DNA from: Opitutia bacterium UBA4506
GTDB taxonomy: Bacteria; Verrucomicrobiota; Verrucomicrobiia; Opitutales; Puniceicoccaceae
Assembly: GCA_002388665.1 (NCBI GenBank)
Contig: DGMY01000057.1
Location: forward strand, 1-38,432
Length of the DNA: 38,432 nt
Direction of reading: 5' to 3'
Shown here: in pieces, positions 1 to 6,352 of the stretch
Layout: the number at the start of each line of letters is the position of its first letter
How positions within the stretch are numbered: the first letter of the stretch is position 1
Position numbers and translations under genes: made by a program
Notes under the pieces: generated by a model
What the model saw: the letters and a program-made list of their open reading frames with translations, nothing else
The model's database searches: none
Told to the model about the DNA's origin: nothing

Positions 1-76
1 GCTTCAGCGCCTACCGCGAACCGGCCTGAAGAGGGCCGCACCGCGGGATGCCGCTAGTCGAGGGTCGGATTACCGA

Positions 77-451
77 TCAGTGGTGCCACTTCCACGACGT
101 GAGCTGATACGGACCTGCTTGGTTCCACGCTTGCCACCAGACGACGGCTTCGGCTTTTCGGGTTTTCTTCCCTTCCTGCACACTTAGATGGAGCCGGAAG
201 TTCATCCCCGAAACGATCTGCTGCTCGGCTTTGTCGATTGAAATCAATTGGAGTGTGTTGGAAGCCGAAGGATCTCCTTCGCTCAGCTCTAGTCCTTTCG
301 CCTTCACCGCATAGTTTGCTGCCGCAATGACGTCCTGATCGGTAGTCGGCGCGTTGAAATATGCACCGGGAACCGGATCATCCGGAGTTGTCGAACAGGA
401 AACCGTGAACAAGGTGAGCAGAATCGTCAGTTGGGAGAGAAGCTTTTTCAT
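77..451 (-). CDS. Small secreted cystatin-like protein (probable lipoprotein)
   Basis: This 124-residue protein has a lysine-start hydrophobic signal (residues 1-18) ending in TVSC, so Cys19 is a possible lipidation site. The lipobox is imperfect because Thr sits at position -3. The mature part carries QIVSG at residues 78-82, which fits the Q-x-V-x-G inhibitory loop of cystatins (family I25). A Gly near the mature N-terminus (Gly29) and a Trp-rich C-terminal turn (SWKW, 119-122) sit where the other two cystatin contact elements would be. Known cystatins inhibit papain-like cysteine proteases. Here the role is only inferred and could equally be a generic cystatin-fold binding domain. The gene lies 45 bp downstream of argD on the same strand and may be read through from the arginine operon, although no functional link is apparent. 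Confidence 0.6.
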   Translation of the reverse strand: MKKLLSQLTILLTLFTVSCSTTPDDPVPGAYFNAPTTDQDVIAAANYAVKAKGLELSEGDPSASNTLQLISIDKAEQQIVSGMNFRLHLSVQEGKKTRKAEAVVWWQAWNQAGPYQLTSWKWHH

Positions 452-496
452 GATCTGGGTGTGGCGGGTGGATGATGGAGAAGGAATGATCGGCTT

Positions 497-1693
497 TTAC
501 TCTTCGCCGAGAACGGATTCGAGAATTCGAAGGGATTCGTCGAGGTCAGCACTCGTGACGTTGAGCGGTGGAATGAGCCGGATCGTATTATTTCCTGCGG
601 GCACGGTCAGCAGACCTTTCTCGCGAAGTTTTGCAACATAGGGAGCCGGCGCATCCGTCATCGAAATCCCTACCAAGTAGCCTTTGCCACGGAGTTCTTT
701 GATTTTGCCAGGGAAACGTTTCGCCAACTCCTGGAGTCGATTGATCCAGTCGGCACTCTGGCGGGTGATAGTCGCGAGTAGATCGTTTTTCTCGATTCCG
801 TCGAGAACGGCGATGGCTGCCGAGCAGGCGAGGGGAGTCCCGCCGAACGTAGTGCCGTGAGACCCGGGCGTGAAGAGGCTTGCGTAGGGCTCGGCCACCC
901 AAATGGCCCCGATGGGAAATCCACCGGCGAGACCTTTGGCCATGCCAATCGCATCGGGCTCGATTCCGGCGTGCTCGTAGGCGAAGAATTTTCCGGTTCG
1001 GCCTGCACCACACTGTACTTCATCAATGAGAAGCAAGAGGTTCTTCTCGGTGCAGAGAGCTCGTAGCTCGCGGAGGAAACCAGGATCGGCTGGGTTGATT
1101 CCACTTTCTCCCTGGATCGTTTCGAGGAGAATCGCGCAGACGGAGTCATCCACTTGGTCACGGAAGGATTGAATGTCATTGAGCTTCGCATGGCGGAAGC
1201 CGGGAAGCATCGGTCGAAATCCACCCTGGATCTTCTCTTGAGGGGTGGCGGCCATTCCTCCGAATGTTCGCCCGTGAAATCCGTTCTCGGCTGTGATCAC
1301 TGTGTAGCGTTTTCCCTCTTCTCCCGCGATTGCGCGCCCGTGTAGACGCGCGAGCTTGATCAGCGCCTCGTTGGCCTCGGTGCCACTGTTGCAAAATAGA
1401 AAGCGCCCCTTCGGAGTATACCGACTAAGCCGTTCTGCGAGTTCTCCCTGGAGAGGATTTCCAAACAGATTGCTGCAGTGAACGAGGGTGTGTGCCTGAT
1501 CGGAAACCGCCTTTGCCCATTCTGGATCGGCGTGCCCCAGCGCATTTACGGCGATCCCTGAGGTGAAATCCAGGTATTCGCGACCCTCATCATCCGTTAC
1601 GCGACTGCCGCTTCCTTTGACCAGCGAGATGGCTGGAGGGGCGTAGTTCTGAATGAGGTGGTTGCTGTATTGGCGCTGTGTGACGTCGTTCAT
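497..1693 (-). CDS. argD: Acetylornithine aminotransferase
   Basis: This PLP-dependent class III aminotransferase of the arginine pathway converts N-acetylglutamate 5-semialdehyde and glutamate to N-acetylornithine and 2-oxoglutarate. Visible motifs are CNSGTEANEA (101-110), GFHGRTFG (138-145), LIDEVQCGAGRTG (222-234, with the pyridine-binding Asp224) and MAKGLAGG (251-258, with PLP Lys253). I chose ATG 1693, giving 398 residues, the usual family length, and a typical N-terminus. The frame stays open to a GTG at 1750 that overlaps the argB stop (GTGA). Translation from there would add 19 unconserved-looking residues but would give translational coupling, so it remains an alternative. The gene is the last enzyme gene of argC-J-B-D. 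Confidence 0.95.
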   Translation of the reverse strand: MNDVTQRQYSNHLIQNYAPPAISLVKGSGSRVTDDEGREYLDFTSGIAVNALGHADPEWAKAVSDQAHTLVHCSNLFGNPLQGELAERLSRYTPKGRFLFCNSGTEANEALIKLARLHGRAIAGEEGKRYTVITAENGFHGRTFGGMAATPQEKIQGGFRPMLPGFRHAKLNDIQSFRDQVDDSVCAILLETIQGESGINPADPGFLRELRALCTEKNLLLLIDEVQCGAGRTGKFFAYEHAGIEPDAIGMAKGLAGGFPIGAIWVAEPYASLFTPGSHGTTFGGTPLACSAAIAVLDGIEKNDLLATITRQSADWINRLQELAKRFPGKIKELRGKGYLVGISMTDAPAPYVAKLREKGLLTVPAGNNTIRLIPPLNVTSADLDESLRILESVLGEE

Positions 1694-1746
1694 CCTGATA
1701 ATCGATAAAGGGGAGTTTCTGGGTGGGGTGGCGGTCGTCCCGATCT

Positions 1747-2634
1747 TCACGTATTGACGATCTCGGTACCGATTCCTTTGTCCGTGAAAATTTCAAGGAG
1801 CAGGGAATGTGGCATCCGTCCGTCTATAAAGTGGACACGATTCACGCCATTGCGCAAAGCATGAACGGCGCTGTCGACCTTGGGAATCATGCCTTTGGCG
1901 ATGGTGCCATTCTCTTTGAGTGCCTGAACCTGACTCTCCGGGAGGCTGGAAATCAGGGTGTCGGGGTCGGAAGGATCCATCATGAGGCCGGGGACATCGC
2001 ACAGGTATACCAGGCGGCGCGCGCGGAGGGCCGCCGCGACCTGAGAGGCTGCGACGTCGGCGTTGGTGTTGTAGGATTGCCCGGACTCGTCGGCACCGAC
2101 CGGTGAGACGATGGGCATAAAACCGTCCGAGATCGCCTTGCGGATAGGGGTTGTGTTGACCCGCTCCACCTCGCCGACAAACCCGATGTTGATAGGGTCG
2201 CCATTGTGGTCCGTGGTGAGTCGACGTGTGCGGAGAACTTTGGATCCCGGAATCGAAAGGGGACGCCCCAATTTGCGTTGGACGATCTCACAGATATCGA
2301 GATTCACCTCCTCGTCCAAAGTCTTGCGAACGATTTCAACTGCTGCGGCGTCGGTAACGCGAAGACCCTTCTCGAAGCGGGCTTCGAGCCCCGAGGCATC
2401 CATGGCCCGGGTAATGGCTTTGCCCCCGCCGTGGACCACGACCACGTTGATTCCCACTGAGGAGAGAAAGGCTAGGTCCGTTGCGACCTTGGCCCTGACC
2501 TCGGGGTCGGGATCGTCCATGAAGCTACCGCCGTATTTGACTACGAAGGTCGATCCTTTGAACCGTTGGATGTAGGGGAGTGCCTCCAGGAGTACGCGTG
2601 CCTTGGAGGTGACGTCGAGTTGGCTAATGTCCAT
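1747..2634 (-). CDS. argB: Acetylglutamate kinase
   Basis: This 295-residue amino-acid-kinase-family enzyme phosphorylates N-acetylglutamate, the second step of arginine synthesis. The sequence shows FVVKYGGSFMDD near residue 30 (phosphate-binding Lys), VVVHGGGKAI, the substrate-binding GLRVTD, and NTNADVAASQVAAAL, all typical of ArgB. Residue 295 is the length seen in arginine-sensitive hexameric ArgB enzymes, which carry an N-terminal helix (here the first 20 residues or so). Feedback inhibition by arginine is therefore plausible but not proven. The ATG directly follows the argJ TAG stop with no intervening base, and the TGA stop falls inside a GTGA that may start argD. The whole block should be one transcript. 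Confidence 0.96.
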   Translation of the reverse strand: MDISQLDVTSKARVLLEALPYIQRFKGSTFVVKYGGSFMDDPDPEVRAKVATDLAFLSSVGINVVVVHGGGKAITRAMDASGLEARFEKGLRVTDAAAVEIVRKTLDEEVNLDICEIVQRKLGRPLSIPGSKVLRTRRLTTDHNGDPINIGFVGEVERVNTTPIRKAISDGFMPIVSPVGADESGQSYNTNADVAASQVAAALRARRLVYLCDVPGLMMDPSDPDTLISSLPESQVQALKENGTIAKGMIPKVDSAVHALRNGVNRVHFIDGRMPHSLLLEIFTDKGIGTEIVNT

Positions 2635-3861
2635 CTATTCGCTTTTATTGAAATCCACGTAACCCTCGGTGAGATCAGCTGTCAGTAGCTTGTAGTCTGC
2701 CTTCCCCATTCCCAAATCAAGGTTGATGGTAAACTCGCGATTGGAGACTTCAGCCTTCCACTGCGGCAAGTTCTCTTCGGCAGGGGTTCCGTTCACCAGT
2801 ACGGGAATTTCACCGTAGTGGAGATTGAGCTTATTGTAGTCGAGACCGACCCGGGCATAACCCGCGGCATCGACGATCCGCCCCCAGTTGGGATCGTTCC
2901 CATACCATGAGGTTTTGACGAGGAGGGAGTTCCCGATTGCGCGGGCAACCTTCTCGGCATCCTCCTCGGTTTTGGCTCCTTTGACGTGAAGATCCACCAC
3001 ATGGTTAATGCGCTCTCCGTCGGAAACGATCATGCGTGCGAGTCGATTGGAAACCTCGCCAACCGCCTTGTGAAAGGCATCGAGAAGATCAGCATTGTCG
3101 CTGACCGCGCCTCCAGAGGTTCCGTTGGCCAGAAGGATCACTGTGTCATTGGTACTCATGTCGCCGTCGACCGAAATCCGGTTGAATGACCCGTGGACTG
3201 CTCGATTGAGACTGGCGTGCAGGGTGGCTTGCGGGACTGCGATGTCCGTTGCAATGAACGCGAGCATCGTCGCCATGTTTGGCTCGATCATTCCCGCTCC
3301 TTTCGCCACCCCAGCCACAGTGTAGCGCTGCTCTCCCGATTCGATGCGTACGGTGACGGTCTTGGGTTGCGTATCGGATGTGAGTATCGAGCGGGCGAAG
3401 TCATGACCCCCGGCGGAATCACGGGTCATCCGCATGGCCGCTTCACGGATTCCCTTCTCAATTTTAGGCATCGGAAGGGCTCGGCCGATCCGCCCGGTCG
3501 AGGCCACGAAGACACTCTTTGGGGGAAGGCTGAGCGCCTCGCGAGTCCGATCGGCCATGATCACGCTATCTTTCTCGCCCTGTTCACCCGTGCAGGCATT
3601 GGCGTTGCCACTATTTACGACGATGCCGTGAAAGGCTTGGGTCGGAGACAAAAGAGATTTGCAGTATCGCACCGGCGCGGCACAGACGTCGTTTTGTGTG
3701 AAAACACCGGCTCCGGCGCACGGAGTCTCGCTGAGAATAATGCCGAGATCGAGTCGATCGTCTCCTGTTCCGCGAATATCACAGGCAACACCGGAGGCCG
3801 AAAAGCCCGGTACGTCGGTGATGCCAGGACTGTGCTCTTTGATCGTAAGTTTCATTGCCAT
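2635..3861 (-). CDS. argJ: Bifunctional glutamate N-acetyltransferase / ornithine acetyltransferase
   Basis: This 408-residue ArgJ transfers the acetyl group from N-acetylornithine back to glutamate, making the arginine pathway cyclic. In this family the precursor is self-cleaved into alpha and beta chains before a Thr. The cleavage motif is visible as EPNMATMLAF, with cleavage predicted between Ala and Thr of ATML. Other family landmarks are GVFTQNDVCAAPV, VVNSGNANACTG and the NDPNWGRI segment near residue 325. The presence of argJ and the absence of argE/argA in the cluster fit the acetyl-cycling version of the pathway. Start ATG 3861 is used; a second ATG two codons later (3855) cannot be excluded. 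The gene is 5 bp from the argC stop. Confidence 0.96.
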   Translation of the reverse strand: MAMKLTIKEHSPGITDVPGFSASGVACDIRGTGDDRLDLGIILSETPCAGAGVFTQNDVCAAPVRYCKSLLSPTQAFHGIVVNSGNANACTGEQGEKDSVIMADRTREALSLPPKSVFVASTGRIGRALPMPKIEKGIREAAMRMTRDSAGGHDFARSILTSDTQPKTVTVRIESGEQRYTVAGVAKGAGMIEPNMATMLAFIATDIAVPQATLHASLNRAVHGSFNRISVDGDMSTNDTVILLANGTSGGAVSDNADLLDAFHKAVGEVSNRLARMIVSDGERINHVVDLHVKGAKTEEDAEKVARAIGNSLLVKTSWYGNDPNWGRIVDAAGYARVGLDYNKLNLHYGEIPVLVNGTPAEENLPQWKAEVSNREFTINLDLGMGKADYKLLTADLTEGYVDFNKSE

Positions 3862-3866
3862 GGGAA

Positions 3867-4895
3867 TCAGGGGAGGCCGACCGTTTCGTCGAGGCCAAAT
3901 TTCAAGTTCATGAGCTGGACGGCTTGGCCGCTGGCGCCCTTCAGTAGGTTGTCCTCGGTAGAGGTGAGGACCATGCGACCCATCCGCTTGTCGTGTCGCA
4001 CTGCAATATCGATTCGGTTTGTGCCGACGACATTTTTCGATTCGGGCAGGGTCCCGTCTTCGAGAATGCGAACGAAAGGAGACGAAGCGTATTGGTTCTT
4101 CCAGGCGGCGAGAACTTCGTCCTCAGTCGCACCATTGTCGGGTACGCTGATTGTACTGAGGATCCCCCTACGCATAGGGACGAGGTGGGGGAGGAATTGA
4201 AGAGTTACCGGAGAGTCTGCTGCGGTCCCCAGTTGCTCCTCAATCTCGGATAGATGCCGGTGCTTGGGCTGGCCATACGGGCGGGCGCTCTCGGTACGCT
4301 CGCAATAGCTGAAATCTTCGTTGGCCTTCTTGCCCGCGCCGCTGACGCCGCTCATGGACGAGGCGATGATCCCTTCGGTCGCCAACGTGCCAGAGGCGAG
4401 GAGGGGGAGGAGAGGGATGAGAATCGAAGTGGGATAGCATCCTGGGCAGGCGATGAGAGGCTTTTCTTTCCACCCGTCTTGTGCGAATTCAGGAATGACG
4501 TAGGCGGCCGCTTCCATGAGCTCGGGATCCGGATGCTCTTGGCCGTAGAATTCCTTGTACCGTTCGGCCGAACCCAGCCGGAAGTCGGCACTGAGGTCGA
4601 AGACCGTTTTACCCGCATCGAAAAGCGGACGGGCAAAACCAGCAGCCACCCCATGAGGAAGGGCGAGGAAAACTGCGTCGAGGTCGTCCCGCTGAGCGAG
4701 TGCGACCGCGTCGGACTCTGTAAAGGAAAGGTCGCCTAGCCGGTGGGACAAGCGTGGGAAAACTTCCGCCACGCGCGTGCCCGCGAGTGAGCGCGAGGTT
4801 ACCGCAATCAACTCCACGCCCGGATGGGCTGAGAGGAGTTCCACCAATACTTCTCCTGAATAACCGGAGGCACCAACTATGCCGACTCGAATCAT
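3867..4895 (-). CDS. argC: N-acetyl-gamma-glutamyl-phosphate reductase
   Basis: This NADP-dependent reductase makes N-acetylglutamate semialdehyde, the third step of arginine synthesis. The N-terminus MIRVGIVGASGYSGEVL is a textbook GxxGxxG nucleotide-binding start, and LIACPGCYPTS contains the catalytic Cys. The downstream SGVSGAGK and PHLVPMRRGIL segments match the family. I chose ATG 4895, giving 342 residues. The frame is open 30 bp further to a TTG at 4925, but that would place ten residues before the nucleotide-binding strand and is unlikely. It is the first gene of argC-J-B-D, so the operon promoter should lie in 4896-5055. I see no canonical ARG box there. Confidence 0.95.
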   Translation of the reverse strand: MIRVGIVGASGYSGEVLVELLSAHPGVELIAVTSRSLAGTRVAEVFPRLSHRLGDLSFTESDAVALAQRDDLDAVFLALPHGVAAGFARPLFDAGKTVFDLSADFRLGSAERYKEFYGQEHPDPELMEAAAYVIPEFAQDGWKEKPLIACPGCYPTSILIPLLPLLASGTLATEGIIASSMSGVSGAGKKANEDFSYCERTESARPYGQPKHRHLSEIEEQLGTAADSPVTLQFLPHLVPMRRGILSTISVPDNGATEDEVLAAWKNQYASSPFVRILEDGTLPESKNVVGTNRIDIAVRHDKRMGRMVLTSTEDNLLKGASGQAVQLMNLKFGLDETVGLP

Positions 4896-5014
4896 GGTTG
4901 AATTAACCAATAAAATGGCGGGCAAACCAATACTGAAATCAAATTCGGTCGGGGAAACTTTCGGGCGGTTTCAAAATGGCATCCTGTAAGAAATCACATC
5001 CAGATGTTGCTCTT

Positions 5015-5039
5015 CCCGGAAATTCAGGCTGAATTCGGG
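5015..5039. promoter_or_regulatory. Inverted repeat between argC and the small divergent ORF
   Basis: AATTCAGGCTGAATT at 5021-5035 is a perfect 15-base odd palindrome (7 + 1 + 7). It is flanked by CCCG (5015-5018) and CGGG (5036-5039), so the symmetry continues to 11 bp per arm with a 2-base bulge (GA). It lies 17 bp before the small ORF and about 120 bp before argC. The arms contain ATTCA and TGAAT, the half-sites of the E. coli ARG box, but in the opposite order (outward rather than inward). I call it only a candidate operator or RNA hairpin. Confidence 0.4.
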
Positions 5040-5055
5040 GTGAACGTATTGCGCA

Positions 5056-5340
5056 ATGGCAGAGATTAATCCTCGGGTAAACTTGTATCTATTCATCCCT
5101 CACCCCTCATGGGGCGGCGTGAGCGGTGCCGCTGGCGTGGTCGCCCGCGATTTCCAGCGGGCCGAGGCGATCGCCTGTAAAGAAGCGAAAAAACAAGGTG
5201 TTCCGGGTGTGGCGTTTTCGATTCTAGTGGAAGAGAAAACTCCCGACGAGGCCGAGGGCTGTTGGGTAGAAGCCGAACGGTACCGCGATGTCGAGGACGA
5301 CGAGGGGCTGATCTTTTTTCAATTCGGAGTTCGACCCTAG
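5056..5340 (+). CDS. Small conserved-looking hypothetical protein, 94 residues
   Basis: I do not recognise this protein. It starts MAEINPRVNLYLFIPHPSWGG, has no signal peptide or membrane segment, and becomes strongly acidic toward the C-terminus (DVEDDEGLIFFQFG). The alternating hydrophobic stretches suggest a small alpha/beta cytosolic domain. The Gly- and Ala-rich centre (GVSGAAGVVARDFQRAEAIA) may be a helix that follows a loop. It is divergent from argC and convergent with the aldo/keto reductase gene, from which it is separated by 23 bp. A long inverted repeat sits just upstream of its ATG. No recognisable ribosome binding site is present. Confidence 0.55.
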   Translation: MAEINPRVNLYLFIPHPSWGGVSGAAGVVARDFQRAEAIACKEAKKQGVPGVAFSILVEEKTPDEAEGCWVEAERYRDVEDDEGLIFFQFGVRP

Positions 5341-5363
5341 CCGTAGGTCGAGAGTTCGGAACT

Positions 5364-6293
5364 CTACTTTTGCCAGAGGGAAGGGCGAATCACCGCCTCG
5401 GGAAGGTCGGGGACAACGTTGACGATTTTTCTAATGATCTCTTCTGGGAGGGGTCCTCGTTTCGCCGCCTCAATATTCTGCTCCAGGTGTTGGATCGTGT
5501 CCACGCCGATGAGAACACTATCGATCGATCTACAACTCAAGCAGTACCGTAGGCAAAGTTCGATCATGTCGATCCCGATTTCATCCGCGATGGCCGTCAC
5601 TTTGTTGCGGATCGGGATAATGCTCTGTAAAAAATGGGGAATCGATTCTTCGGGCATTAGCAGTAGGCCCTGCAAAAATGCGCTTCGGGCGAAGAGTAGG
5701 TCCTCCGGTGCTTTGTTCGATAGCCACGATTGGTGTTCGAAGCGACGATCCAATAGGTTGTGGGGCAGTTGAACCGCGTCGATCAGGGGTTCTTTTGAGG
5801 CACGATTTGCCCCCTCGGGTGTGTCTACGGACACCCCAATTCTTCCGATAAGACCTTTTTCACGGAGGTCGGAAAGGCTTTCAATGTTGGGGAGATCTGA
5901 TTCCCGGTGAAGCAGATAGATGGGAATCTGATCCAATTCTAGATTCTGAAGCGATTTTCTCAAAGAACTCTCAATAAGTTTCTTTGCCATCCGAGGCTCT
6001 TGTGAATCCTGGGGGAGGGGAACGCTTTTGCTGATGACGACCACCTCGTTTGCGATGCCCAGCTCCCGAAGGGCCTTTCCCAATACCTCCTCACTTGTTC
6101 CATAGGCAGCGGCGGTGTCGAAGTAGCGAATGCCGCAGGTGTATGCCTTCTCTATGATGGCTAAGCAGTTTCGGTAGGACGGTCGCCCGGTTTGGTTCGC
6201 GACGCCATAGTCGAGACCGAATTGAACAGTACCAAGGGTGAGTTTGCTGGAGGGCGGAGTGATCCACTGCCGATCTCGATTTGTCGTTTCCAT
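5364..6293 (-). CDS. Aldo/keto reductase
   Basis: This 309-residue TIM-barrel NAD(P)H-dependent oxidoreductase belongs to the aldo/keto reductase superfamily. All four catalytic residues can be seen: Asp59 and Tyr64 in YFDTAAAYGTSEEVLG, Lys89 in VVVISKS, and His129 in IYLLHRES. The N-terminal LTLGTVQFGLDYGVAN resembles AKRs annotated near nucleotide-sugar, amino-sugar and oligosaccharide loci, but the substrate is unknown. It is transcribed divergently from the amidohydrolase-aminotransferase fusion. The 59-bp intergenic region contains the best copy of the shared TAC-NN-GTA operator, about 31 bp before its ATG, so both genes are probably controlled by the same regulator. Confidence 0.88.
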   Translation of the reverse strand: METTNRDRQWITPPSSKLTLGTVQFGLDYGVANQTGRPSYRNCLAIIEKAYTCGIRYFDTAAAYGTSEEVLGKALRELGIANEVVVISKSVPLPQDSQEPRMAKKLIESSLRKSLQNLELDQIPIYLLHRESDLPNIESLSDLREKGLIGRIGVSVDTPEGANRASKEPLIDAVQLPHNLLDRRFEHQSWLSNKAPEDLLFARSAFLQGLLLMPEESIPHFLQSIIPIRNKVTAIADEIGIDMIELCLRYCLSCRSIDSVLIGVDTIQHLEQNIEAAKRGPLPEEIIRKIVNVVPDLPEAVIRPSLWQK

Positions 6294-6323
6294 GGAGAGA
6301 GAAATATATTTTTCTCTTGAGTA

Positions 6324-6335
6324 AATACCAGTATT
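6324..6335. promoter_or_regulatory. Operator-like palindrome, copy A (AATACCAGTATT)
   Basis: AATAC-CA-GTATT is a perfect palindrome with a 2-base centre. It lies in the 59-bp divergent region between the aldo/keto reductase and the fusion gene. A possible promoter for the fusion (TTGAGT at 6317-6322 and TATAGG at 6342-6347) would straddle it, so binding would block RNA polymerase. Three related copies occur at 10988, 16672 and 22003. Confidence 0.7.
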
Positions 6336-6352
6336 AAAAACTATAGGTATCT

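Noticed and set aside
22..38. GC-rich hairpin (CGGCC/GGCCG) after the cystatin-like gene as terminator
   Set aside because: The stem is only 5 bp with a 7-base loop and no T-run follows on the minus strand.
3193..4200. Long plus-strand frame (335 residues) opposite argJ and argC
   Set aside because: It lies entirely antisense to two certain genes whose protein motifs are intact, and the composition is Arg-rich without domain signals. It is a shadow frame.
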